DNA from: Actinomycetes bacterium
GTDB lineage: Bacteria; Actinomycetota; Thermoleophilia; Solirubrobacterales; 70-9
DNA: 64,000 nt
Direction of reading: 5' to 3'
Assembly: GCA_016861045.1 (NCBI GenBank)
Contig: BOKP01000001.1
Coordinates: forward strand, 1,057,529 to 1,121,528
The notes beneath the pieces are model-generated. The model saw only the letters and a list, made by a program, of their open reading frames with translations. It searched no databases and had not been told where the DNA came from. Made by a program: the position numbers and the translations under genes. Of the stretch, positions 43,075 to 50,445 are shown piece after piece (positions within the stretch are counted from its first letter, which is position 1; each line of letters starts with the position of its first letter).

Positions 43075-45138
43075 GTGACAATCGACGTGGCCGCGGGGCA
43101 GCGCGGTCGACCCGAGGGCGTCCCGATGAGCAAGAGCAAGAGCACTCAGCCCCCGTACCTGCTCGACCGGATCCACGGTCCCGCCGACCTGCACGCGCTC
43201 GACGACGAGCAGCTCCAGCAGGTCGCACAGGAGACGCGTGAGCTGATCATCGACACGATCGGCGAGATCGGCGGCCACTTCGGCGCCAACCTCGGCACCT
43301 GCGAGCTCGCGGTGGCGCTGCACAGCCTGATGGACTCGCCCCGCGACAAGATCCTCTGGGACGTCGGCCACCAGGCCTACCCGCACAAGATCCTGACCGG
43401 GCGCCGGGAGCGCCTGGCGACGATCCGCCAGTACGGCGGCCTCGCCCCGTTCTGCTCGATCGCCGAGTCCGAGCACGACATCATGGGCGCCGGTCACGCC
43501 TCGACCTCGATCGGCTACGCGGTCGGGCTCAAGGAGGCGATGCGGCGCGGGATCGGCCCCGACGGCAGGGTCGTCGCCGTGATCGGCGACGGGGCCCTGA
43601 CCGGGGGCGTCGCCTACGAGGCGCTGCATCAGGCCGGCGGCCTCGAGACGCCGATCGTGATCGTGCTCAACGACAACGGGATGTCGATCTCGCCGAACGT
43701 CGGCGCGCTGTCCCACTACTTCAACCGGTTCCGCCTCAACCCGCGGCTCTTCCATGCCCGCGAGGACGTCGAGGAGCGGCTGACGCGGCTGCCGCTCGGG
43801 CTCGGCCGCCGGATCGAGCGCCTCGGGCCGGAGATCAAGTCGGCGATCAAGGCCTACTGGGCGCCCGGGCTCCTGTTCGAGGAGCTCGGGATCGCCTACA
43901 TGGGCGTCGTCGACGGCCATGACGTCGCCGATCTCCGCTGGGCCCTGCGGCGGGCCTTCGAGGCCGAGCGCCCGGTCGTCGTCCACATCCACACCGTCAA
44001 GGGGCGCGGCTTCGCGGCCGCCGAGGAGGGCGGCCTCGAGGGGATGGAGAAGTGGCACGCGGCCAAGCCCGGCTCGATCGTCGACCGCCGCCCGGCCGAC
44101 GAGCCGAAGCTGATCCCGGTGACCGAGTCCGACTCCCCCGGGTCGATCGCGCCCGAGAAGCTCGAGCGGCCGGCGCCGAAGCCGGCGCCGCCGGCCTACA
44201 CCGCCGTCTTCGCCGAGGCGATGGTGGCCGAGGCGAGGCGCGACCCCCGCGTGATCGGGATCACCGCGGCGATGGCGGGTGGGACCGGGCTCGACGCGCT
44301 CGCCGCCGCGGTGCCGGAGCAGTACGTCGACGTCGGCATCGCCGAGCAGGAGGCGGTCCTGTTCGCCTCCGGGCTGGCGTTGCAGGGGGCGAAGCCCGTC
44401 TGCGCGATCTACTCGACGTTCCTGCAGCGCGCGTTCGACCAGATCGTCCACGACGTCTGCCTGCAGGGGCTCAACGTCGTCTTCGCGATGGACCGGGCCG
44501 GGCTCGTCGGCGACGACGGGCCGACCCATCACGGCGCCTTCGACGTCTCCTACCTGCGGCCGCTGCCGAACATCGTCCTGATGGCGCCCCGCGACGAGGC
44601 GATGCTGGTGACGATGCTGCGCACCGCGCTGCTCCACGACGACGGGCCGATCGCCTTCCGCTACCCGCGCGGCACCGCCGAGGGGGTGCCGCTGCCGGAG
44701 CCGCCGCGCCCGATCGAGATCGGCACCGGCGAGGTGCTCCAAGAGGGGGAGCGGGTGGCGCTGCTCGGCTACGGCTGGGGCGTCCAGGCCGCCAACGAGG
44801 CGGCGACGGCCCTCGCCGGGCACGGCCTGCAGCCGACCGTCGCCGACGCCCGCTTCGCGAAGCCGCTCGACACCGGGCTCGTCGACCGCCTCGCCGCCGA
44901 GCACGAGCTCGTCGTCACGATCGAGGAGAACGTGCTCCCGGGCGGCTTCGGCGCGGCGGTGCTGGAGCACCTCGAGGACGCCCGCGGAGCCGACCGGGCC
45001 CGGGTCGTCCGCGTCGGCCTCCCCGACCGCTACGTGACCCACGGCAAGCCGGCGCTGCTCCGGGCCGAGGTCGGCCTCAGCGGCGACGCCGTCGCCGAGC
45101 GGGCGCTGACGGCGCTCGGCGCCCGAACCGGCGCGTAG
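43075..45138 (+). CDS. dxs: 1-deoxy-D-xylulose-5-phosphate synthase
   Basis: 687 residues. Thiamine-diphosphate enzyme and first step of the MEP isoprenoid pathway. GHFGANLGTCELAVALH, DVGHQAYPHKILTGR, GHASTSIGYAVG, TPP motif VIGDGALTGGVAYEAL...NDNGMSIS, then the DVGIAEQEAV and FLQRAFDQIVHDV blocks of the pyrimidine-binding domain. GTG 43075 has GGGAGGGG about 7 nt upstream and is preferred; ATG 43126, with CGAGGG upstream, is the alternative and would give 670 residues. Confidence 0.96.
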   Translation: MTIDVAAGQRGRPEGVPMSKSKSTQPPYLLDRIHGPADLHALDDEQLQQVAQETRELIIDTIGEIGGHFGANLGTCELAVALHSLMDSPRDKILWDVGHQAYPHKILTGRRERLATIRQYGGLAPFCSIAESEHDIMGAGHASTSIGYAVGLKEAMRRGIGPDGRVVAVIGDGALTGGVAYEALHQAGGLETPIVIVLNDNGMSISPNVGALSHYFNRFRLNPRLFHAREDVEERLTRLPLGLGRRIERLGPEIKSAIKAYWAPGLLFEELGIAYMGVVDGHDVADLRWALRRAFEAERPVVVHIHTVKGRGFAAAEEGGLEGMEKWHAAKPGSIVDRRPADEPKLIPVTESDSPGSIAPEKLERPAPKPAPPAYTAVFAEAMVAEARRDPRVIGITAAMAGGTGLDALAAAVPEQYVDVGIAEQEAVLFASGLALQGAKPVCAIYSTFLQRAFDQIVHDVCLQGLNVVFAMDRAGLVGDDGPTHHGAFDVSYLRPLPNIVLMAPRDEAMLVTMLRTALLHDDGPIAFRYPRGTAEGVPLPEPPRPIEIGTGEVLQEGERVALLGYGWGVQAANEAATALAGHGLQPTVADARFAKPLDTGLVDRLAAEHELVVTIEENVLPGGFGAAVLEHLEDARGADRARVVRVGLPDRYVTHGKPALLRAEVGLSGDAVAERALTALGARTGA

Positions 45139-45159
45139 GGGCCGGCCCCCCGCGTCCCG

Positions 45160-45183
45160 CCGAACCGCGCTCGCTGCGGTCGG
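45160..45183 (+). terminator. Hairpin after dxs
   Basis: Eight base pairs with one bulged A: CCG/CGG outside ACCGC/GCGGT, loop GCTCGCT, 22 nt after the dxs stop. No T-run. Confidence 0.4.
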
Positions 45184-45230
45184 GCCGCCCGGAGCCTCGA
45201 CCCGATGCCGGCCCCGACGCGAACGCGACC

Positions 45231-45635
45231 TCAGCCGCCGGCGGCCTCCTCCGCGGCCGAGCGGCCGCCGGGCGCACCCCCGGCTCCGGAGTCGCCCCCG
45301 ACGGCCTTCTCCGCCGCCGAGCCGGAGGGGTCGAGGCCGGCTCCGTCCGCCGGCTCCGCCGCCGCGGTCGCCGCCGAGCCGCCCCCGGGGCCGCCGGCCG
45401 CCGAGCCGCCCCCGTCGCCTTCGCGGCCGCCGCGCGAGCGCTCGGGGGACTCCCCGCCGCTCCCTGCCCCCGGCGTCGTCGTACCCTCCACGGCGGCGGT
45501 CGCCGTCGCGGCGGCGGTCGCCGGGACGGTCGTCGCGGCGGCCTCCGGGCTGGACGGATCCTCCCCGCCGGAGCCGCAGGCCCCGGCGGGGAGGGCGATC
45601 GCGGCCACCGCCGCGGCAGTGGCCGCCCGCCTCAT
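45231..45635 (-). CDS. Putative low-complexity lipoprotein
   Basis: 134 residues. Signal peptide RRAATAAAVAAIALPAGAC with a lipobox-like AGAC, then an Ala/Gly/Ser/Glu-rich, probably disordered chain with no hydrophobic core. It begins 4 bp after the stop of the secreted-protein gene and could be co-transcribed with it. The low complexity leaves open that this is a fortuitous frame. Confidence 0.45.
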   Translation of the reverse strand: MRRAATAAAVAAIALPAGACGSGGEDPSSPEAAATTVPATAAATATAAVEGTTTPGAGSGGESPERSRGGREGDGGGSAAGGPGGGSAATAAAEPADGAGLDPSGSAAEKAVGGDSGAGGAPGGRSAAEEAAGG

Positions 45636-45639
45636 CCGC

Positions 45640-46218
45640 TCAGTTGTCGGGCCGGTAGGTGATCCCGTCGAGGAACCCGTACGTGGCGCAGTTGGCCGGA
45701 GCGATGCTGAACACCGACACAGTGCCGCTCGACAGGATCTCGACGTGGCCGACGCCGCCCGAGCAGCGGATCACGTAGCTGCGGTGCGTCGCCGGCCGGA
45801 CGCCCTCCGGGAGCGTGAACACCGTCGCGCCGGTGCCGTTGTGGAGGCTGCCCTGGATGTTCACCACGCCGTCCTCGTCGACCCAATATCCCGGCTCCGA
45901 CCAGGTAGCCGCAAACCGGCTCCAATTGTTCTGCAGCGTCGCCGGGGTGAACTGCGTCAGGCCCTTCTTCTGGTAGTCGGATGCAGGGCTGCCGCCGAGG
46001 CTGCTCGCGTCGTCGGCCAGGTTCACGTGCGAGTTGTTCACGTTCGCCTTCAGCTGCTTCGTCGCCTGCTTCTTGGCGATCTGCTTGACCTTCGACTTCG
46101 TCAGCTTCGGATAGATCGACCCGTCGTTGGCGGCGACCGCGGTTCCGACCACCGCGAACGCGATCGCCGCGACGGCGACGATCAGCGCCGGCGACGGCAC
46201 CTTGCTGAGTGCTCTCAT
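45640..46218 (-). CDS. Secreted or membrane-anchored stalk-like protein, unknown function
   Basis: 192 residues. N-terminal hydrophobic segment (ALIVAVAAIAFAVVGTAVAA) acting as signal peptide or anchor, a Lys-rich helix (KLTKSKVKQIAKKQATKQLK), the stalk motif SSLGGSPASDYQKKG seen in many thermoleophilial surface proteins, and a beta-rich C-terminal domain with two cysteines (IRCSGG, ANCATYG). Composition is less GC-rich than its neighbours. ATG 46218 is decided by GGGAGGAGAG ending 9 nt upstream; a TTGACA promoter lies at 46280-46308. Confidence 0.75.
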   Translation of the reverse strand: MRALSKVPSPALIVAVAAIAFAVVGTAVAANDGSIYPKLTKSKVKQIAKKQATKQLKANVNNSHVNLADDASSLGGSPASDYQKKGLTQFTPATLQNNWSRFAATWSEPGYWVDEDGVVNIQGSLHNGTGATVFTLPEGVRPATHRSYVIRCSGGVGHVEILSSGTVSVFSIAPANCATYGFLDGITYRPDN

Positions 46219-46279
46219 CGGCTTGACTCTCCTCCCGGGGGCCCCGTTCGGATCCGGGGCCTGCTCGCTTGACCGTCCC

Positions 46280-46308
46280 AGCCTGCCTTGAGCGCGCTCT
46301 GCTGTCAA
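46280..46308 (-). promoter_or_regulatory. Housekeeping-type promoter of the stalk-like protein
   Basis: On the minus strand: TTGACA (46308-46303), 17 nt, CAGGCT (46285-46280). The perfect -35 is rare in this window. The leader of about 55 nt has a GGCCCCG/CGGGGCC hairpin just before the Shine-Dalgarno. Confidence 0.65.
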
Positions 46309-46350
46309 GGGTCGCGCGAAAGCCTGGACGTTCGTCCGGGACCCGCCCCA

Positions 46351-46380
46351 CAAAGCGAAAGCGCCCCACAAGGGGGCGCT
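46351..46380 (-). terminator. Intrinsic terminator, minus strand
   Basis: Read on the minus strand: AGCGCCCC, loop CTTGT, GGGGCGCT, then TTCGCTTTG. It is the only hairpin I noticed in the window with a clear T-rich tail. Confidence 0.7.
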
Positions 46381-46472
46381 CTCGGGTACAGGGAGGAGAG
46401 TTATGTGTGTTGAGAGGGACCGGCCCTTGGGACGCCGCGATATGGGGCGGCGGCCGGCCGGTCTTTAAGCCT
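46352..46472 (-). ncRNA. Predicted CRP-controlled small RNA, about 121 nt
   Basis: Not an annotated family; inferred from a promoter at 46479-46522 and a terminator at 46351-46380 with no reading frame of note between. Read on the minus strand, the 5' part folds into a long hairpin (outer stem GACCGGCC/GGCCGGTC, 46463-46456 with 46425-46418; inner stem CGCCGC/GCGGCG). A C/U-rich unpaired stretch containing ACTCTCCTCCC (46401-46391) follows, then the terminator. That stretch is complementary over 11 nt to the Shine-Dalgarno of the neighbouring stalk-like gene and over 10 nt to that of the VOC gene at 20704. This resembles the C-rich-loop regulatory RNAs of actinobacteria in logic, not in sequence. 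Confidence 0.55.
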
Positions 46473-46478
46473 GCGGCC

Positions 46479-46484
46479 ACTATA
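46479..46484 (-). promoter_or_regulatory. -10 TATAGT of the predicted small RNA
   Basis: TATAGT on the minus strand; predicted start of transcription 46472. The -35 position reads CACACA, far from TTGACA, as expected for an activator-dependent promoter. Confidence 0.55.
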
Positions 46485-46504
46485 CGAACACATGTCCGGC
46501 TTGT

Positions 46505-46522
46505 GTGTGAGTCCGGTCACAC
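46505..46522. promoter_or_regulatory. CRP/GlxR-type operator
   Basis: GTGTGA-GTCCGG-TCACAC, containing the exact CRP consensus TGTGA-N6-TCACA. Its centre is 41.5 bp upstream of the predicted minus-strand start, the class II activation position. It is also about 73 bp upstream of tlyA. Confidence 0.7.
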
Positions 46523-46572
46523 GCGGCCGGGAATTGGCCAACGGGCGCGCCGGGGCCGGCTCCGGCGGCCGT

Positions 46573-46578
46573 TACGGT
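46573..46578 (+). promoter_or_regulatory. -10 TACGGT, 8 nt before tlyA start
   Basis: TACGGT 8 nt upstream of GTG 46587. Confidence 0.45.
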
Positions 46579-46586
46579 TCCGGGCC

Positions 46587-47366
46587 GTGGCCCGGTCCCG
46601 GCTCGACTCCCTGATCGCCGAACGCGGCCTGGCGCCGTCGCGGACCGCTGCCGCCGAGTCGATCCGGGCCGGCCTCGTGCGGATCGGTCGCGGCGGCGAG
46701 CGGGCCCTGAAGCCCGGCCAGACCGTGCCCGACGACATCGCGATCGAGATCGAGGCGGGGCGGCGCTACGTCTCCCGCGGCGGCCTCAAGCTCGAGGCGG
46801 CGCTCGACGCGCTCGCGGTCGACGTCGCCGGCCGCGACTGCCTCGACGTCGGCGCCTCGACCGGAGGGTTCACCGACTGCCTCCTGCAGCGGGGGGCGGC
46901 GCGGGTGATCGCTCTCGACGTCGGCAGCGGCCAGCTCGACTGGTCGCTGCGCAGCGACGAGCGCGTGACCGTGGTCGAGGGATGCAACGCGCGCGAGCTC
47001 GACCGGGCCGGGCTGCCGTTCCCGCCCGGGCTCGCGACGGTCGATGTCAGCTTCATCTCACTGGCCAAGGTGCTCGGGCCGGTCGCCCGCTCGATCGCCG
47101 ATGATGGGGAGGTGCTGGCGATGGTCAAACCGCAGTTCGAGCTCGGCCGCGGCCGGGTCAAAGGCGGCGTCGTCCGCGACCCGGCCGAGCGCCGCGAGGC
47201 GGTCGCCGCCGTCGTCGCGGCGGGAGCCGCCGCCGGGTTGGGCGCGCGCGCAGTCGCCGCCGCCGGGGTGCCGGGCCCGAAGGGCAACCGCGAGTACTTC
47301 GTCCGCTTCGCCCGCGGGACCGGCAGCGCCGGGATCGAGGACGCGATCGCGGAGGTCGTGACGTGA
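46587..47366 (+). CDS. tlyA: TlyA family rRNA 2'-O-methyltransferase
   Basis: 259 residues. N-terminal S4 RNA-binding domain (RLDSLIAERGLAPSRTAAAESIRAGLVRIG), linker RYVSRGGLKLEAALDA, SAM motif LDVGASTGGFTD, then KPQFELGRG and VRDPAERR. It methylates 16S C1409 and 23S C1920 in mycobacteria, where it also sets capreomycin sensitivity. First gene of the conserved actinobacterial run tlyA-nadK-recN-steA-mctB-pyrG. Confidence 0.95.
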   Translation: MARSRLDSLIAERGLAPSRTAAAESIRAGLVRIGRGGERALKPGQTVPDDIAIEIEAGRRYVSRGGLKLEAALDALAVDVAGRDCLDVGASTGGFTDCLLQRGAARVIALDVGSGQLDWSLRSDERVTVVEGCNARELDRAGLPFPPGLATVDVSFISLAKVLGPVARSIADDGEVLAMVKPQFELGRGRVKGGVVRDPAERREAVAAVVAAGAAAGLGARAVAAAGVPGPKGNREYFVRFARGTGSAGIEDAIAEVVT

Positions 47367-48214
47367 GGCTGGTCTCCGTCCTCACCCACACCCGGCCGAG
47401 CAACACCGACCAGGCGCTCGTCGCCGCCGCAGCGGCGGCCGCGGAGGCCGGATGCGAGCTCGTCGTCGTCGAGCGGGAGCCCGATCGCGGGAGCGAGCGC
47501 GGCGGCGCCGAGGGGATCCGCTTCGCCGATGAGCTTCCCGCCGGGGCCGATCTCTGCCTGGCGCTCGGCGGCGACGGCACGATCCTCCGCGCGCTCCGCC
47601 ACTATGCCGGCGCCGCAGTGCCGGTCTTCGGGATCAACTACGGCACGGTCGGGTTCCTCGCCGCCGCCGAGTCCGACGAGCTCGAGAGCGCGCTGCGGCG
47701 GGCGCTCGCCGGCGAGTTCGAGACGGTCGAGCTCCCCGGGCTCGAGATCGAGATCGGCGGCGCCGGCAAGATCGCCGTCAACGACGTCTCCTTCACCCGC
47801 CGGCCCCACCACCGCGTCGCCGAGCTCAGCTACAGCGTCGGCGGCCGCGAGGTCGGGCGCGTCCGCTGCGACGGCCTCGTCGCCGCCACCCCGGCCGGCT
47901 CGACCGGCTACAACCTCGCCAACAACGGCCCGATCCTCGCTTGGGGCGTCGAGGGCTACGTCGTCAGCTTCATCGCTCCACACACGCTCACCGCACGCGC
48001 GCTGGTCGTCGCCCCCGACGACGTCCTCCACGTGACCAACGTCGGCCACCGCGACTCGGTCGACGTCGGGATCGACGGGATCGAGTCGGGCACGCTCGCC
48101 CCCGGCGAGGAGGTGACCGTCCGCTTCCGCGACAACCTCGCGCTTCTCGCGCAGTTCGAGGGCGAGACGTTCTACCGGCGGATACGCGAGAAGTTCGGCC
48201 GCCTCGCCCACTGA
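47363..48214 (+). CDS. nadK: NAD kinase
   Basis: 283 residues. LALGGDGTILRAL, PVFGINYGTVGFL, the NDVSF block and PAGSTGYNLANNGPI of the NAD-binding region, and the all-beta C-terminal domain. Makes NADP in the cytoplasm. GTG start shares GTGA with the tlyA stop. A duplicated, hairpin-rich spacer follows. Confidence 0.96.
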   Translation: MRLVSVLTHTRPSNTDQALVAAAAAAAEAGCELVVVEREPDRGSERGGAEGIRFADELPAGADLCLALGGDGTILRALRHYAGAAVPVFGINYGTVGFLAAAESDELESALRRALAGEFETVELPGLEIEIGGAGKIAVNDVSFTRRPHHRVAELSYSVGGREVGRVRCDGLVAATPAGSTGYNLANNGPILAWGVEGYVVSFIAPHTLTARALVVAPDDVLHVTNVGHRDSVDVGIDGIESGTLAPGEEVTVRFRDNLALLAQFEGETFYRRIREKFGRLAH

Positions 48215-48215
48215 C

Positions 48216-48268
48216 GGGCCGCGAGGCGCCTGCTCGGCGTCATCGCGGGCTCACGGCCGAAGGCCGCT
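48216..48268 (+). repeat. Direct repeat, first copy (53 bp)
   Basis: Begins GGGCCGCGAGGCGCCTGC and ends with the small hairpin CGGCC-GAA-GGCCG; starts 1 bp after the nadK stop. Confidence 0.85.
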
Positions 48269-48313
48269 ACGCCCTGCTCTTCCTTGATCTGACGCCTCGC
48301 GACCTCGTCAGGT

Positions 48314-48367
48314 GGGCCGCGAGGCGCCTGCTCGGCGTCATCGCGGGGCTCACGGCCGAAGGCCGCT
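48314..48367 (+). repeat. Direct repeat, second copy (54 bp)
   Basis: Same sequence as the first copy with one extra G; 98 bp downstream. Confidence 0.85.
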
Positions 48368-48742
48368 TCTCCGGCCCCGCCGTCGATCCGCGGCTCGCGG
48401 CTCCGTCGGACCCCGCCGGGCCGCGGCTCGCGGGCCCGGCGTCGCCGGTCGGCTCGCGGCCCGAGGCCGTACCCCCGACGAGCGGGCGCTTTCGTGGCAC
48501 TCGGCGCCGGGCGGCGATCGAGATCCACGAATGGGTCCCTATTTGCCCCGTTCGTGACGATCGAGCCGTCCGGCCGCCCGAGATCCGCGAAAGCGCGCCG
48601 CGATCGTCGCTTCGGGCGATGGGGTCCCCACGGGACGGGCCCGGCACGTCCGGACGAGCCGTTCGGTGCCGATCGACCGCCGGAATCGGAGACCTCGGCT
48701 CGCAGGAGTCGTCTCGCCGCCCGATCCGTCGGCGGCGCTTGC

Positions 48743-48748
48743 TACCCA
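48743..48748 (+). promoter_or_regulatory. -10 TACCCA, 7 nt before recN start
   Basis: TACCCA (last base off consensus) 7 nt upstream of GTG 48756. Confidence 0.4.
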
Positions 48749-48755
48749 TCGGCCC

Positions 48756-50429
48756 GTGCTGCGCGAGCTGCGGATCGAGAACCTGCTCCTGATCGAGCGC
48801 GCCGAGCTCCGCCTCGGCCCGGGGCTGAACGTGATCACGGGCGAGACGGGGGCGGGCAAGACCGTCCTCGCCCGCTCGCTAGACCTGCTGACGGGCGGAC
48901 GGCCGAGGAGCGGGATCGTGCGGCCCGGCGCCGAGGAGGCCTGGGTCGAGGGGACCTTCGAGCTGCCGGCGGAGCTTCGCGACGACCCCGAGCTGGCCGA
49001 GTTGATGGAGCGCCTGCCGGAAGGCGACGAGGTGGTGTTGGCGAGGCGCGTCGGCGCCGGCTCCGGGCGCTCGTCGGCGTTCGTCGCCGGCCGGACGGCC
49101 TCCGCCGGCGATCTGCGTGCGCTCGGGTCGCGGCTGCTCGCCTTCTACGGCCAGCACGAGCACCGGAAGCTGACCCTGGCCGCCGCGCAGCGCGGGATCC
49201 TCGACGGCTTCGGCGGTCACGGGGACCTGCTCGCCTCCTACCGCGCCGCGCACGGCGAGGTGACGGCGCTCGCTCGCGAGCGCGACGAGCTCCACGCCCG
49301 CGAGGGGGCGCGCGAGCGCGACATCGACCTGCTCCGCTTCGAGCTCGCCGAGATCGACGCGGCCGCGATCGATCCCGGCGCGGTCGACGGGCTGGCCGCC
49401 GAGCGCGACCGCCTCCGTCACGCCGAGTCGCTTCGCGCCGGGGCCGGGGCGGCGCTGGCCGCGATCGCCGGCGGGGAGGAGGAGGCCGGGTCGGCGGGCC
49501 TGCTGGCCGAGGCCGAGGCGGCGCTCGCGGGCGGCACCGGGGTCGACCCTGCCCTGGCGCCCCTGCACGGGCGCGCCGCGGCCGCGGCGCTGGAGCTCGC
49601 CGACCTCGCTGCGGACCTGCGCTCCTACCTGGACGCCCTCGCGTCCGACCCGGCGCGGCTCGAGGAGGTCGAGGCGCGGCTGGCCGAGGTCGACCGCCTC
49701 GCCCGCAAGCACGGCGGCGACGTCGCGGCCGTGCTCGCCCACGCCGGGCGCTGCCGGGCCGAGCTCGAGCGGCTCGAGGGCGCGGCCGAGCGCGGGGCCG
49801 GGCTCGACACCGCCCTGACCGCCGCCGAGGCCCGGCGCGACGAGCTCGGGAGGCGCCTCTCGAAGGCGCGTTCGGCGGCGGCGCCGAGGCTCCGCGAACG
49901 GGTCGAGTCGGAGCTCGCCGGCCTCGCGATGGAGGGCGCCCGGATCGAGGTCGCGCTCGAGCCGGCGGCCGACGGATACGGCCCGGGCGGCCGCGAGACG
50001 GTCGAGCTGCGCGTCGCCGCGAACCCGGGGATGCCGATCGCGCCGTTGAGCGAGGTCGCTTCCGGCGGCGAGCTCTCGCGGGTGATGCTGGCGCTGGTGG
50101 AGGCGGGTGCCGGCGGTGAGGTGGGGACGCTGGCCTTCGACGAGATCGACGCCGGCGTCGGTGGCAAGGTGGCGCGCCGGGTCGGCGAGCGGCTGCGCGC
50201 GCTCGGGGCGTCCCGGCAGGTCGTCTGCATCACCCACCTCGCGCAGGTGGCCGCGCTCGCGAGCACCCACTTCCGCGTCGTCAAGGAGTCGGCGGGCGAT
50301 GCGGCCGTGGCCCGCGTCGACGCCGTCTGTGACGAGGCGCGCGAGGAGGAGATCGTCCGCATGCTCGGCGCCGAGGGCGACGACGAGGCGGCCGGCCGGC
50401 ACGCGCAGGAGCTGCTCGCTGCCGCATAG
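48756..50429 (+). CDS. recN: DNA repair protein RecN
   Basis: 557 residues, SMC-like. N-terminal half-ATPase LRIENLLLIERAEL with Walker A ITGETGAGKT, FYGQHEHRKL, two antiparallel coiled coils (about 180-380), then the ABC signature SEVASGGELSRVMLAL, Walker B LAFDEIDAGVGG and THLAQVAALA. Acts early in double-strand break repair. GTG 48756 is placed by the -10 hexamer and by alignment of the first strand; the longer frame from 48666 is rejected. Confidence 0.95.
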   Translation: MLRELRIENLLLIERAELRLGPGLNVITGETGAGKTVLARSLDLLTGGRPRSGIVRPGAEEAWVEGTFELPAELRDDPELAELMERLPEGDEVVLARRVGAGSGRSSAFVAGRTASAGDLRALGSRLLAFYGQHEHRKLTLAAAQRGILDGFGGHGDLLASYRAAHGEVTALARERDELHAREGARERDIDLLRFELAEIDAAAIDPGAVDGLAAERDRLRHAESLRAGAGAALAAIAGGEEEAGSAGLLAEAEAALAGGTGVDPALAPLHGRAAAAALELADLAADLRSYLDALASDPARLEEVEARLAEVDRLARKHGGDVAAVLAHAGRCRAELERLEGAAERGAGLDTALTAAEARRDELGRRLSKARSAAAPRLRERVESELAGLAMEGARIEVALEPAADGYGPGGRETVELRVAANPGMPIAPLSEVASGGELSRVMLALVEAGAGGEVGTLAFDEIDAGVGGKVARRVGERLRALGASRQVVCITHLAQVAALASTHFRVVKESAGDAAVARVDAVCDEAREEEIVRMLGAEGDDEAAGRHAQELLAAA

Positions 50430-50431
50430 CC

Positions 50432-50437
50432 GATAAT
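50432..50437 (+). promoter_or_regulatory. -10 GATAAT, 8 nt before steA start
   Basis: GATAAT overlapping TAATCG; 8 nt (or 6 nt) before ATG 50446. Confidence 0.4.
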
Positions 50438-50445
50438 CGGTTCCG

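Larger units (their letters stand above)
48215..48755. other. 541-bp intergenic region with a 53/54-bp direct repeat and hairpins
   Basis: No convincing gene. It contains a direct repeat, a hairpin CGCCTCGCG/CGCGAGGCG (48293-48301 and 48318-48326), and an imperfect inverted repeat CACGAA...TTCGTG (48526-48531 and 48551-48556) around a less GC-rich core. The last 15 bp carry the recN promoter. Confidence 0.6.

Noticed and set aside
50430-50437. GCCGATAA before steA as a sigma-28 -10
   Set aside because: The box is perfect, but no TAAA-like -35 lies 14-16 nt upstream; the position fits an ordinary leaderless -10 (GATAAT) better.
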